Notes: generated from the letters alone by a model not told the origin. Shown: positions 54,338 to 63,759, counted from the stretch's first letter. The stretch: 64,000 nt of DNA from Microcoleus vaginatus_C (GCA_040004035.1 JAMPLN010000017.1); one strand, 5' to 3'. Translations and numbers: made by a program.

Positions 54338-56251
54338 ATGACTCCCAATTCCCTCCCCATTTCTCGCATCTGGCGCCTCGCCGAAGAACATCCAGATGCT
54401 GTGACTGCCGCCCTGTGCGGAATTCTAGTAATCTTGGGTTCGCTAGCGCTGCAATTCGGCTGGCTGGGTGTAGCCGTGTTAATCTTACCCGCAGCTTATG
54501 TTATCGGCGGCTATTCCAGTACCCGCGAAGGCTTAACTACGCTTTTTCAAGAACGCGAATTAGATGTAGATTTGTTAATGATTGTCGCTGCTTTGGGCGC
54601 GGCCGGTTTGGGGCTGTGGCGGCAAGAATATCATTTAATTGTTGACGGTGCGGTGTTGATTTTAATCTTTGCAATTAGCGGCGCGCTGGAAGGTTATGCT
54701 ATGCAGCGGACTGAACGCAGCATCCGCAGTTTGATGAGTTTGACTGCGGATACTGCTAGGGTGGTAAGGTACGGCGGGGAACAGTTGGTTGCGATCGACA
54801 AATTGGAAATTGGCGATTGCATTTTAGTCAAGCCCGGAGAAATCATCCCCACAGATGCGATAATTATTGAAGGCTACAGTGCGATCGATCAAGCCTCGAT
54901 CACCGGCGAATCGATGCCCGTGGAAAAAACCAGGGGCGATGAAGTCTATGCAGGTACAATTAACGGTGTCGGCGCCCTGAAACTAGAAGTTCATAAAACT
55001 CCAGAAAGCAGCTTGATTCAGCGAGTGATTCGGCTAGTCCAAGAAGCGCAAACAGCAGCGCCACCTTCTCAAATGTTTGTGGAAAAATTCGAGCGCGGTT
55101 ATGCTAAATTAATTGTCGGTTTAGGCTTGCTTCTCGCAACTTTGCCGCCCTTTGTTTTGGGCTGGAATTGGGAAGAAACAATCTATCGGGCGCTGATTTT
55201 CCTAGTAGTCGCATCCCCCTGCGCGCTGATGGCTTCGATTATGCCGGCGCTGCTTTCGGGAATTGCTAATGGGGCGAGACAGGGGATTTTGTTTAAAAGT
55301 GGCGCGCAATTAGAGATGATTGGTAAAGTCAGGGCGATCGCCTTTGACAAAACCGGAACTCTCACCACGGGAAAACCCGAAGTTATCCAAATTGTACCAG
55401 CAGCCGGATATACTGAAACAGAAGTTCTGCAATTGGCAGCAGCCCTAGAAGCTCATTCCGAACACGCGATCGCCTCTTCAATTGTCAGCGCCGCCCAGCA
55501 GCAACAGTTACAATTATCAACCGCTACCGACGTACAAGCAAAAATCGGTCAAGGAATTGTCGGCCAAGTCAACAATCAAATCATTGCCATTGGTAAAGCC
55601 GAATTTGTCCAAGCAACTTCCGAATTGACTCAAATCAGCCAGCAGTTGCAAGCCGAAGGTAAAACAGTTGTTTGGGTGGCAAAAGGCGAGGAACTTTTGG
55701 GAATCATTGCAGTAGCAGATACCATCCGCCCCGAAGCAGCAGCAACAGTAAAACGCTTGCAAAAATTAGGCGTAGAACATATAATTATGCTAAGCGGCGA
55801 CAACGAGAAAACAGCTCAACACATCGCCCGTCAATTAGGCATCAAAGAAGTGTACGCCGAACTTTTGCCAGAAGACAAAGTGCAGGCAATTAAACAACTG
55901 CAAACCCAGTATCAAACTGTAGCAATGGTAGGAGACGGCATCAACGACGCCCCCGCCCTCGCTCAAGCTTCCGTGGGCATTGCGATGGGAATTTCCGGCA
56001 GCGATGTTGCTTTAGAAACTGCTGATATCGTATTAATGGCAGATAAGTTAGAGCAACTAGCTAAAGCAATTAGTTTAGGCCGCCGCGCTCAAAATGTAGT
56101 CAAACAAAACATTGTTTTTGCACTCAGTTGCATTGTCCTGTTATTGGCGGCTAATTTTTTCGGAAACATCACCATGCCTTTGGGCGTCATCGGTCACGAA
56201 GGCTCTACAGTAATAGTAACCTTAAGCGGTTTGCGACTGCTGAGAAATTAG
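54338..56251 (+). CDS. coaT: Cobalt-exporting P-type ATPase CoaT (PIB-4)
   Basis: 637 residues. About eight membrane helices. The phosphorylation motif is DKTGTLTTG, the A-domain ITGESMP, the hinge MVGDGINDAPAL. The metal-binding motif in the transport helix is SPCALM (PIB-4 SPC, not CPC), and near the C-terminus HEGSTVIVTLSGLRLL, both typical of PIB-4 cobalt exporters. No N-terminal CxxC metal-binding domain is present. The open frame extends to 54236, but that region holds the CoaR-type promoter, so I start at the ATG at 54338. It should pump Co2+ (possibly Zn2+) out of the cytoplasm under CoaR control. Confidence 0.95.
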   Translation: MTPNSLPISRIWRLAEEHPDAVTAALCGILVILGSLALQFGWLGVAVLILPAAYVIGGYSSTREGLTTLFQERELDVDLLMIVAALGAAGLGLWRQEYHLIVDGAVLILIFAISGALEGYAMQRTERSIRSLMSLTADTARVVRYGGEQLVAIDKLEIGDCILVKPGEIIPTDAIIIEGYSAIDQASITGESMPVEKTRGDEVYAGTINGVGALKLEVHKTPESSLIQRVIRLVQEAQTAAPPSQMFVEKFERGYAKLIVGLGLLLATLPPFVLGWNWEETIYRALIFLVVASPCALMASIMPALLSGIANGARQGILFKSGAQLEMIGKVRAIAFDKTGTLTTGKPEVIQIVPAAGYTETEVLQLAAALEAHSEHAIASSIVSAAQQQQLQLSTATDVQAKIGQGIVGQVNNQIIAIGKAEFVQATSELTQISQQLQAEGKTVVWVAKGEELLGIIAVADTIRPEAAATVKRLQKLGVEHIIMLSGDNEKTAQHIARQLGIKEVYAELLPEDKVQAIKQLQTQYQTVAMVGDGINDAPALAQASVGIAMGISGSDVALETADIVLMADKLEQLAKAISLGRRAQNVVKQNIVFALSCIVLLLAANFFGNITMPLGVIGHEGSTVIVTLSGLRLLRN

Positions 56252-56747
56252 GCACGAAAAACCGCTAAAATCGAGGCAGAGCAAGAGTGAAATGCGTTCT
56301 CAGGCAGAACCCATTGGTGACAATTTAACGTTAAACTAACCGTCTCTCTTGTTTATATCGAAGCCTAGATCCCCCCTAACCCCCCTTAACAAGGGGGGGA
56401 CAAGATTCTTCTCAAAGTCCCCCTTCTTAAGGGGGATTTAGGGGGATCGAGACTCAACAACAAGCGACATTTATTATGAGCTTCAGTCTTAAGCTGTTAG
56501 CAATGGGCAGAGCCTGGGAACGAGAATCCGATCTGCGTTCATCGGCGGTTAAGACTTCAAAATATTAAGAAAAAATACAATTGTGTTTGTGTCACTCAAA
56601 ACACGCTACCGTCAAAAGTATTAACTCATACCAAAATCTGAAATTGCTCGAAACTGCAATAAAAATTAACCTAGAAAAAGTCTAGAAAATGGTATAGAAC
56701 TGATTGCACCAAGAGCAATAGAAAACAAGTTTTCTGTTGGAGGCAAT
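56252..56747. repeat. Repeat-containing intergenic region between coaT and the EF-G-like gene
   Basis: About 500 bp without a gene. At 56368-56449 an element with ends gatccccc/gggggatc holds two hairpins, ccccccttaacaagggggg (56380-56398) and ccccctt-ctt-aaggggg (56419-56435), a MITE-like structure. Copies of gcagaaccc and gcagagcctgggaac (56300, 56508) belong to the family at 59625-59815. The end, near 56739, holds the ribosome-binding site of the next gene. Confidence 0.65.
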
Positions 56748-58814
56748 ATGAACGAAAAAGTCATTGGGGCCACGCGGAACGTTGCAATTGTTGGCCCTTA
56801 TTTAAGCGGTAAAACCGCACTCCTCGAAAGTTTGCTATCGGTGACAGGGGCAATTACCCGCAAAGGAAATGTCAAAGATAGCAACACAATAGGTGATAGT
56901 TCGCCCGAAGCGCGCGATCGCCAAATGAGCGTAGAAGTAAACGCCGCCACCGCTGAATATGAAGGCGTCCGCTTCACATTTCTCGACTGTCCGGGCTCGG
57001 TAGAATTTGTCCAAGAAACTTACAATGCGCTGATTGGTGTGGATGCGGCGATAATTGTTTGCGAACCCGTTGCCGATCGCACTTTAACCCTCGCACCCCT
57101 GTTTAAATTCCTCGACGATTGGGAAATTCCCCACCTAGTTTTCATCAACAAGATCGATCGAGCTTACACAGACGAAACTACTTGCGGCAGCAACTTCACC
57201 GACGTGATCGACGCGCTCAAATCCGTTTCCAGTAGACCGATCGTACCTCACCAATATCCGATCGGCAAAAACGAACAAATCATCGGTTTTATCGACTTAG
57301 TAACCGAACAAGCTTACCACTACCATCCGGGCGCCGCCGCCGATCCCGTTCCGCTTCCAGAACACCTCAAAGCACAAGAAAGCGCAGCGCGGCAGCAAAT
57401 GCTCGAAGAATTGGCGAATTTTGACGACCATTTACTCGAAGAATTGCTCGAAGAAATCAATCCCGACGCCGAAGAAATTACCCGCGATTTAAAGATGGAA
57501 TTAGGCGCAGATTTAATTGTGCCAGTATTCATCGGCATCGCCGAACAAGATTTCGGCGTGCGGCCTCTGCTGGAAGCTTTGCTGAGGGAAGCGCCGACAC
57601 CGGAAACTACAGCCGATCGCCGCGGCATTATACAAAGTGAAAACAAAGTTCTGGCTCAAATCCTCAAAACCTATTACACGCCGCAGGGAGGCAAACTATC
57701 CTTAGTGAGAATGTGGCGGGGGACGCTGGCAGACGGAGCAATTTTGAACGGCGTTCGAGTTAACGGTTTGTACCGCTTGACCGGCCAGCAAACGCAAAGT
57801 TTGCAATCCGTCAGCGCCGGGGAAATTGTGGCTTTGGGAAGGCTAGAAGGCGTGAAAACAGGCGATACGCTGACCCTAGACCGATCGTCCGAATTGCCAA
57901 AAGCCGAAATCATCCCGCCTGTCTACGCACTGGCGATCGTCCCAGAAAAGCGCAACGATGAAGTTAAGCTGAGCTCCGCTTTAGCTAAATTGCTAGAAGA
58001 AGACCCATCTTTAGTCTGGGAACAGCACGGCGACACTCACGAAATTATACTTTGGGGTCAAGGCGAAATCCACCTGAAAGTAGCCTTAGACAGGTTGCGC
58101 CGCAAGTATAACTTGCCGATGGTAACTCACTTACCGCAAGTGCCGTACAAAGAAACCATCCGCAAACCAGCATCTTCCATCCACGGCCGCTACAAACACC
58201 AAAGCGGCGGGCACGGACAATTCGGCGACGTGTACCTCGACATTCAACCGCAGCCTCGCGGAGAAGGTTTCACCTTTAGCGACAAAATAGTCGGCGGCGT
58301 CGTCCCAAAACAGTACATTCCCGGCGTGGAAGTGGGTGTGCGCGAGTATTTGGACCGCGGCCCGCTGGGTTTCCCGGTGGTAGACGTAGCGGTGACGCTG
58401 ACGAACGGTTCCTACCATTCTGTGGACAGTTCCGAACAAGCTTTCAAGCAAGCGGGGCGTTTGGCGATGCAGGAGGGAATGGCGAAGTGCGAACCGGCAT
58501 TGCTGGAGCCGATCGCCAAAGTTGAAATTTGCGCTCCGAACGAGTGTACCTCAAAGGTGTTGCAGTTGGTCAGCGGACACCGCGGCCAAATTCTCGGCTA
58601 CGAAGGTAAAAAAGACTGGAAGGGATGGGATGCAGTTTCTGCTTATTTGCCGATCGCAGAAATGCAGAATTTGATCGTAGAATTGCGATCGCAGACAATG
58701 GGAGTCGGATTTTTTAATTGGGAGTTCGATCGATTGCAAGAAGTGCCCGAACCTTTAGCTAAGCGGGTTTTGCTAACAACTGGCGGCAATGGAAACGGTA
58801 ACGGTAAAAGTTAG
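56748..58814 (+). CDS. Elongation factor G-like GTPase (divergent paralogue)
   Basis: 688 residues, EF-G domain order, starting after a clear ggagg at 56739-56743. The G domain reads GPYLSGKTALLES (G1), a shortened G2, DCPGSVEF (G3; about 79-86) and FINKID (G4). The family normally has DTPGHVDF; here Ser replaces the His that activates water, and the G1 is unlike the canonical AHIDAGKTT. Domains II-V are present, including GHGQFGDVYLDIQP (domain IV) and PNECTSKVLQLVSGHRGQI (domain V). The glycine/asparagine tail (GGNGNGNGKS) is low-complexity. It is likely an accessory, stress- or plastid-type EF-G relative, not the main EF-G. It is followed by a perfect terminator. Confidence 0.87.
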   Translation: MNEKVIGATRNVAIVGPYLSGKTALLESLLSVTGAITRKGNVKDSNTIGDSSPEARDRQMSVEVNAATAEYEGVRFTFLDCPGSVEFVQETYNALIGVDAAIIVCEPVADRTLTLAPLFKFLDDWEIPHLVFINKIDRAYTDETTCGSNFTDVIDALKSVSSRPIVPHQYPIGKNEQIIGFIDLVTEQAYHYHPGAAADPVPLPEHLKAQESAARQQMLEELANFDDHLLEELLEEINPDAEEITRDLKMELGADLIVPVFIGIAEQDFGVRPLLEALLREAPTPETTADRRGIIQSENKVLAQILKTYYTPQGGKLSLVRMWRGTLADGAILNGVRVNGLYRLTGQQTQSLQSVSAGEIVALGRLEGVKTGDTLTLDRSSELPKAEIIPPVYALAIVPEKRNDEVKLSSALAKLLEEDPSLVWEQHGDTHEIILWGQGEIHLKVALDRLRRKYNLPMVTHLPQVPYKETIRKPASSIHGRYKHQSGGHGQFGDVYLDIQPQPRGEGFTFSDKIVGGVVPKQYIPGVEVGVREYLDRGPLGFPVVDVAVTLTNGSYHSVDSSEQAFKQAGRLAMQEGMAKCEPALLEPIAKVEICAPNECTSKVLQLVSGHRGQILGYEGKKDWKGWDAVSAYLPIAEMQNLIVELRSQTMGVGFFNWEFDRLQEVPEPLAKRVLLTTGGNGNGNGKS

Positions 58815-58826
58815 GTAATTGTCTTA

Positions 58827-58859
58827 AAAAACCCGGTTTCTTGAAGAAACCGGGTTTTT
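58827..58859. terminator. Perfect-stem terminator between EF-G-like and Uma2 genes
   Basis: Arms aaaaacccggtttctt (58827-58842) and aagaaaccgggttttt (58844-58859) are perfect complements with a T-run at the end on both strands, suiting the convergent genes. It is also a copy of the aaacccggtttctt dispersed repeat. Confidence 0.85.
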
Positions 58860-58872
58860 GTACGAGTTGCAA

Positions 58873-59568
58873 TTACAATTCATTGGGGTCGATTCCCATT
58901 TCTCGAAGTCTTAATTCTAAAGCTTGCGATCGCGATCGTTCTTGTTCCAGCAAAGTTTCTGCTTCCTGAGCCCGTGCTTCCGCCTGCTGCCGCAATTGAG
59001 CGAGTTCCACAAAACTCACAAACGGTTCTCCCGACGGTGCGAACATTTCGAGTCCAGTTTCAGAGAATCCAAAGCGCACCCCCAGTCTGGGACTAATCCA
59101 ACCGTCTATTTGTTCGATCGCCTCTAACTCTTCCTCAACCCGCTGCCATCCTGTCAATTCTAATATTTGCGGGTCGTACAAATAGTATTCTTCCACACCG
59201 TAACGTTCGTAAAATTTGAACTTTTGAATCATTGCAGCGGGCCGATTTCCCGGCGACCAAATTTCAAACACAACTTGTGGCCCAATATTATCTTCATTCC
59301 ACTGTTGATAGGAACCACGATAACCTTTTGGTCTACCAAAAACTACCATCACATCTGGAGCTTGGCAAAGTTTATTATTTCCTTCCACAGGATACCAAAG
59401 CAAGTCGCCGGCCACGAAAACATTCGGGTCATTCGCAAATAATAGTTCGGAATTTTCCTTAATCCAAACGATTAATCGGAATTGCTCAGTATTTTCTGAC
59501 ATTGGTTGGCCGTTGTCATCGGGGTAGATAATATTTGATTTGTCGGGAGATTGCAGGTGTGTAACCAT
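58873..59568 (-). CDS. Uma2 family PD-(D/E)XK protein with coiled-coil tail
   Basis: 231 residues. The nuclease-like core has LCQAPDVMVVFGRPKG (Asp), PQVVFEIWSPGNRP (acid) and the helix KFKFYERYGVEEYYLYDP. The last 50 residues (LRQQAEARAQEAETLLEQER) are a coiled coil, common in cyanobacterial Uma2 proteins. The ATG at 59568 gives MVTHLQSPDKSNI; an inner start after the low-complexity lead (MSENTEQFRLIV) is possible. No partner is visible, and there is no transposon context. Confidence 0.87.
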   Translation of the reverse strand: MVTHLQSPDKSNIIYPDDNGQPMSENTEQFRLIVWIKENSELLFANDPNVFVAGDLLWYPVEGNNKLCQAPDVMVVFGRPKGYRGSYQQWNEDNIGPQVVFEIWSPGNRPAAMIQKFKFYERYGVEEYYLYDPQILELTGWQRVEEELEAIEQIDGWISPRLGVRFGFSETGLEMFAPSGEPFVSFVELAQLRQQAEARAQEAETLLEQERSRSQALELRLREMGIDPNEL

Positions 59569-59624
59569 TGCTGTTTCCCAAAATTTGATGGTGACTTTAG
59601 ATCGTGTCTGGCTATATAAATATC

Positions 59625-59815
59625 ATAAGGACTTGGCGGTTGAAACCGCCTCTAAACAAACCAAGTCTGCCTCCGCAGACTAACAGATCCACTTGTTCCA
59701 CTTGTTACCAGGCTCTGCCTGGTAAAGCAGATCCGGAGGCTCTGCCTCCAATTTTCCTCCGCAATCGAGGCAGAGCCTCTAGACATCGGTTCCCAGGCAG
59801 AGCCGGGGAACCAGG
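59625..59815. repeat. Cluster of palindromic dispersed repeats (aggcagagcct family)
   Basis: The 299-bp gap has no gene. Several palindromes lie side by side: ggcggttgaaaccgcc, ccaggctctgcctgg, ggaggctctgcctcc, gaggcagagcctc and ggttcccaggcagagcc, plus tgcctccgcaga. Each can form a small hairpin and the core recurs elsewhere (56300, 56508). This is a typical cyanobacterial nested repeat region. Confidence 0.75.
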
Positions 59816-59867
59816 GAATTCGTCAGTGTATCCGTGTCAAAATCCGTGTCGTGCCTTCTTCCTTACC

Positions 59868-60962
59868 CTAAAAAGAAATAATCAAGTAACCATTCAGGAA
59901 CTTAGCACCAGTAACCGATTTCCCAGTTAGCGCCGGAGGCAGCAAAATATTGCGCCGCTGATCGCCCGCTTCGATCGTCACTTCCGGCCCGGATTGAATC
60001 AATTTAATTTCTTTCTTGTCAAACCCAGGCAAAAACAAACTAACTTGACGCTGTGCAATGTTTATGTTAATGGGTTTAGGAGCTTTTGCGGCCTCCGAAA
60101 AATCTGGCAAAGCATCAATTAGCGGCTGCCAATTATTGTCACTGTGCGCCGGAACCGAAACAGCCGTCAAAGGATCAAACTCGGCAGTAATAGCTTCTGT
60201 AACCGGTGCTTGATTAACAATGACACCGCCCACAGTCAAACTAACTTGTTGAGAACTTCCCCAAAGATAGCGAGCAGTTGCGATCGCGCTTGCATCCCCA
60301 GTCGTCACCAAAAAAGCTGCCGTGCGGTTCGGATCTGCCAGCGCTTCCTTACCCTTATCCAAAAGATTATCGACTTGCTTAGTAGATTGAAAAGCATTGT
60401 CTCCCGACAAATCCACAGTCAACACCGTACTGACAACCGGTTGAATAAAAGGTGAAAGCGCTTTCCCCAAATCCGAATCTACCAAAGCTTGACGGAAGCG
60501 ACGGATATACCAACTCAGAATTTCCGGCATTCCCAGCATCCGCAGCGTATCCATGCCGCCATTGCCGTCATAAACAATTACATCGTATTGTTTGCTGTCC
60601 TCGTATTCCCGAAGTTCGTTCAACGCCAGCGCGCTGTCCATTCCCGGCAACACCCCTAATTCTTGGCCGTAAATCTGCTTGAAAAAGGGAGTACGGACAT
60701 ATTGAGCTTCTAGTTGTTTAATTTCGTCCCACCTGCGTTCTACCAGCGGCGCGCTTTGCACCTGAACGGCTTTGAGGTTGGGGGCGATTTCCTGGGGGCT
60801 GAGAGTCAGGGGAACCCCTAGCAGAATACCCAATGCAGGGCCCGGATCTTGGCCGAGCAGCAGAACTCGCTTGCCTTGAGCGGCATATTTTTTAGCTGTT
60901 GCGATCGCGATCGTACTGCGGCCAGTGCCGCCTTTGCCCAAAAATGTCAAAATCAAAGCCAT
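59868..60962 (-). CDS. ArsA/Get3-like ATPase with HSP20-like C-terminus
   Basis: 364 residues. The N-terminal deviant Walker A reads GKGGTGRST (about 9-17), where the invariant P-loop Lys of GKS/T is Arg; the signature Lys of KGG is kept. The Walker B-like part is VIVYDGNGGMD (about 128). The last 70 residues (NINIAQRQVSLFLPGFDKKE, then NILLPPALTGKSV) form an alpha-crystallin-like domain known from ArsA_HSP20 proteins. It is cytoplasmic. Cyanobacterial relatives are annotated as anion-transporting or tail-anchored-protein ATPases, but no ars operon or transporter partner is here. The next gene upstream is petP, 246 bp away on the same strand. Confidence 0.85.
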   Translation of the reverse strand: MALILTFLGKGGTGRSTIAIATAKKYAAQGKRVLLLGQDPGPALGILLGVPLTLSPQEIAPNLKAVQVQSAPLVERRWDEIKQLEAQYVRTPFFKQIYGQELGVLPGMDSALALNELREYEDSKQYDVIVYDGNGGMDTLRMLGMPEILSWYIRRFRQALVDSDLGKALSPFIQPVVSTVLTVDLSGDNAFQSTKQVDNLLDKGKEALADPNRTAAFLVTTGDASAIATARYLWGSSQQVSLTVGGVIVNQAPVTEAITAEFDPLTAVSVPAHSDNNWQPLIDALPDFSEAAKAPKPININIAQRQVSLFLPGFDKKEIKLIQSGPEVTIEAGDQRRNILLPPALTGKSVTGAKFLNGYLIISF

Positions 60963-61020
60963 TTTCTGTTCTCACTGCCAAAGCTTACTCTTTAACATTT
61001 AAGCGCAACCTTCAGCCAGA

Positions 61021-61163
61021 GTGGGGGAGGGGGGAGAGTGGAGGAAGAGGAGAGTGGGAGAGTGGGAGAGTGGGAGAGGGGAAGAATTAGGAAAATTTTT
61101 CCTCTTCCTTCTTCCATCGGACTGACATCCGTTACATCCGTTACATCCGTTACATCCGTTACA
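61021..61163. repeat. Tandem microsatellites (gagagtgg and 9-bp acatccgtt)
   Basis: Between the ArsA-like gene and petP lie gagagtgg/gtgggaga repeats (about 61028-61080) and four copies of the 9-bp unit acatccgtt (61125-61160) with a partial fifth. On the minus strand this lies in the petP to ArsA-like gap. Confidence 0.75.
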
Positions 61164-61208
61164 GAATCCGTTGCCGAACTTCCTTCTTCCTTCTTCCTTC
61201 TACATCTG

Positions 61209-61409
61209 TTAAACGGGTTCTAGCTCATCTTCAAAGAACCAAGTCGCAAAACCGTCAAACTTGACAACCACGCCTACTCCGCTACCGTCAACCATTTTGA
61301 ATCCGTCAACAGTGCCTACTGGATTCTCCTTTATCTTGCCCACCATATTCGGAGGTATCCGATCTCTGAGACGGCGCACTTTCACTCTCTGACCTACTTC
61401 TATTGCCAC
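61209..61409 (-). CDS. petP: Cytochrome b6-f complex subunit PetP
   Basis: 66 residues, matching the length and form of PetP (DUF2862): MAIEVGQRVKVRRLRDRIPP, then VVVKFDGFATWFFEDELEPV. PetP is a small soluble-looking subunit that binds the cytosolic face of cytochrome b6f in cyanobacteria and is linked to cyclic electron flow. The SH3-like beta sheet is readable. It lies upstream of the ArsA-like gene on the same strand; the gap has tandem repeats, so co-transcription is uncertain. Confidence 0.88.
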   Translation of the reverse strand: MAIEVGQRVKVRRLRDRIPPNMVGKIKENPVGTVDGFKMVDGSGVGVVVKFDGFATWFFEDELEPV

Positions 61410-62079
61410 TGAAATTGTTCTCCTGCTCTATCTAACCTATATACAACCGTTTATTTTACAGTTTGGCGTCTACTTCGGAACAGCAACACCAGCAGGCGAT
61501 CGCTCCCTATGATTTTCCATCGAAATTTCCACCAACTTTCCCGAAAAAACGCTATTCTAGTCGGAGTTTGTCGATCGTCTACCCGGATTCGCTTGGGTTT
61601 GCCTCATCAGGTTCCACAGCGGCAAGCTCAACTTCCAGAGCCTCGCCCACCACGGAGATAATTATTTTTTATCCCTTCGCAAAAACAATCTTTTTATTAA
61701 TTCCCACAACTACAGGATTTATTTCCAATTAGTCATCCTTCCGACAGAAGCCAAAAGACATTCAGAAGCAGTAATTAATTTTAGGTTTGCTATATATAAA
61801 TCTTGTATTTCTAACGTTGACATCGGCTAAAATTAATGCTGTAAAGCACTTGGAGTCTAGCTTGCAAAATTTTCCGAATGTCAGATTGTAGGAAACGGTC
61901 ATGTTGTAACGGTTTACTACAATCGGACAATAAAAAAAAGATTTAATGCTAAAATTTCAGGCTGAGAAAGTTTATTTGTGCTGCTGTGTTAGGGCATAAA
62001 AAGTGGAACGATTGCCGGATTTAGGGTGTCTGATACAGGAAAGGAAGTCTAGAAACTTCAATATGACAAAATTGAAATT
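61410..62079. other. Intergenic region upstream of the FecR gene, no supported gene
   Basis: About 670 bp between divergent petP and the FecR gene. A TTG-started frame at 61463-61732 is low-complexity (STAASSTSRASPTTE) with no ribosome-binding site and is not accepted. No RNA or operator is recognised; the last 120 bp are A/T-rich and may hold the promoter of the downstream gene. Confidence 0.4.
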
Positions 62080-63186
62080 ATGAATAAAATTTTTACCTGT
62101 GGGCGATCGACCAAAATTCCGCTCCTAAGTTTGTCCTTGGCTGTGCTGGCGAGTCTGTTGCCCTTTCGTGGGACGATCGCCAGTCCGCTCTCTCCCTCCC
62201 CCAAACAGCCGTCGAACGCTACTAAAATTGTCTCGGTCGATCGACCGCCAGCATTGCCAACCGACTCAAAATCTCCAACAAATCCGGCAACAGTGGCGGC
62301 GAATTTATCCCCAGCAGAGACGATAAAGGCTCAGGGAACAGCGACCGGGCGATCGCTCGAAATAGAAGAAATTCGCGGTACAGTCAGCTTTAAAGGGCGG
62401 CCGGCGGTCGTGGGCGATCGGCTTCTCGCTCCAGGAGACGAAATCATCACCGGCCCCAATTCCACAGCCCGTTTAGGCATCGACAACGACCTCGGCATCG
62501 TGGAAGTTGCCGAAAAAACCACAGTCAGAATATCCGATTTATCAAGCAGTGCAGGCGGCGAAAAAAACACAGCCATTTTTGTCAGCAGGGGGCGAGTCAG
62601 GTTGTCGATCGGCAAAACTGCTGCGACAACTCCCGCAGCCAACACCTCAACAATTATCCCCCCAAACCAAATAGTCGCCCTCAATACCTTCAGCGGACTC
62701 GGCAAATCGAGTCAAATTGCCCAACAAAAAAGTTCTGCCAAAACCGCCCCAGTCAGAGTTGAAACCCCAGAAGGCGTTGCTGGAGTTCGCGGCACCTCCT
62801 TTGGCGTCAGCGTCGGCGGGGGTAAAACCGCAGTCGAAACAATTGAAGGTGCAGTGGTAGTATCCGGCAACACCGACTCGGAAGTAGTTGTCAACAGCGG
62901 CAACGCCACGACTATTTTCCCTCAAACCTCGCCCGTGACCCCCTCAGCCAGCCCTCGCCTAGCTAAACTCAACGTCCGCAGGTTGTTGAGATTCAGCGGC
63001 AATATCTATCGCCTCAGCGGTCAAATTAACCCGATCGACACACTTTATGTCAACAACGAAGAGATTAAGAGCGATCAAAATGGCAACTTCAAAATCCAAG
63101 GAATTTTACCTCCAAGTCGCCGCCTCCAAATCGTAGTGCGAGGCCCGTCAGTCACCGAACGGCACTACAGCCTCGCCGTTCCCTAA
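62080..63186 (+). CDS. FecR-domain protein, exported
   Basis: 368 residues. The N-terminal segment (LLSLSLAVLASLLPFRGTIA, about 15-34) is a signal peptide or anchor. A proline-rich linker follows, then the FecR domain (about 85-270) with IRGTVSFKGRPAVVGDRLL, the central GDEIITGPNSTARLGI and EGVAGVRGTSFGVSVGGG. The C-terminal part (about 300-368) is a small beta domain (LYVNNEEIKSDQNGNFKIQG). In cyanobacteria such stand-alone FecR proteins often lie beside CHASE2 sensors; the following gene fits. There is no FecI sigma factor or TonB receptor nearby, so iron signalling is not supported. Confidence 0.87.
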   Translation: MNKIFTCGRSTKIPLLSLSLAVLASLLPFRGTIASPLSPSPKQPSNATKIVSVDRPPALPTDSKSPTNPATVAANLSPAETIKAQGTATGRSLEIEEIRGTVSFKGRPAVVGDRLLAPGDEIITGPNSTARLGIDNDLGIVEVAEKTTVRISDLSSSAGGEKNTAIFVSRGRVRLSIGKTAATTPAANTSTIIPPNQIVALNTFSGLGKSSQIAQQKSSAKTAPVRVETPEGVAGVRGTSFGVSVGGGKTAVETIEGAVVVSGNTDSEVVVNSGNATTIFPQTSPVTPSASPRLAKLNVRRLLRFSGNIYRLSGQINPIDTLYVNNEEIKSDQNGNFKIQGILPPSRRLQIVVRGPSVTERHYSLAVP

Positions 63187-63759
63187 ACAACCTCTCTCAG
63201 AGCAAATTGCGCGGCCCATCTCTGAGGACGTGAGTTAAATCGTAAGTCTTATTGGAGTTGATTATTTCCTGTAGGGGCGAAGCATTTCGCGGTGAAACTT
63301 CCTAAGCCCAGCCGCGTCTAAATCTTAAAGTCAAGTTTAATGCAATTATTGTGAGGTGTCCCGCCCGCCTACAAATATAATTTAGATGCCCCACAGATTA
63401 GTCAAAATAAAGAAACTTGGCGTTAACTTTCGCCATTACGGTATTGTAAAACTTCATGACTATACTAGGGGTTCCGGTTGCATCGAAATAATCAAATCGA
63501 GTCAACAGTTAACACTCAACCATTCAGTTTTTAGATACCGAGTCAAGAGTCAACAGCCAACAGTCAACAGTTAACAATCAACAGGAGTGCAACCGGAATG
63601 GATATATAGCAATCCTCGCATCATTTATGAATTTATTACTCCCTCCCCTTGATAAGGGGAGGGTTGGGGTGGGGTAAAAAAATTACTACTCATGGAGGAT
63701 TGATATAACTCCTCTCGAAGGTCGGACTCAAATGTCAATGATTGCGTCAAATTAATTGC
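63187..63759. repeat. Repeat-rich intergenic region between the FecR and CHASE2 genes
   Basis: About 570 bp. It contains cagttaacactcaacc and caacagtcaacagttaacaa direct repeats (about 63500-63585), and a hairpin ccctcccctt-gat-aaggggaggg at 63641-63663. The frame at 63386-63574 runs through the repeats and is not accepted as a gene. No RNA gene is recognised. Confidence 0.5.

Noticed and set aside
61463..61732. TTG-started 89-codon frame upstream of FecR
   Set aside because: Serine-rich low-complexity sequence, no ribosome-binding site, no recognisable domain.
63386..63574. 62-codon frame before the CHASE2 gene
   Set aside because: It runs through caacagttaac repeats and has no ribosome-binding site.
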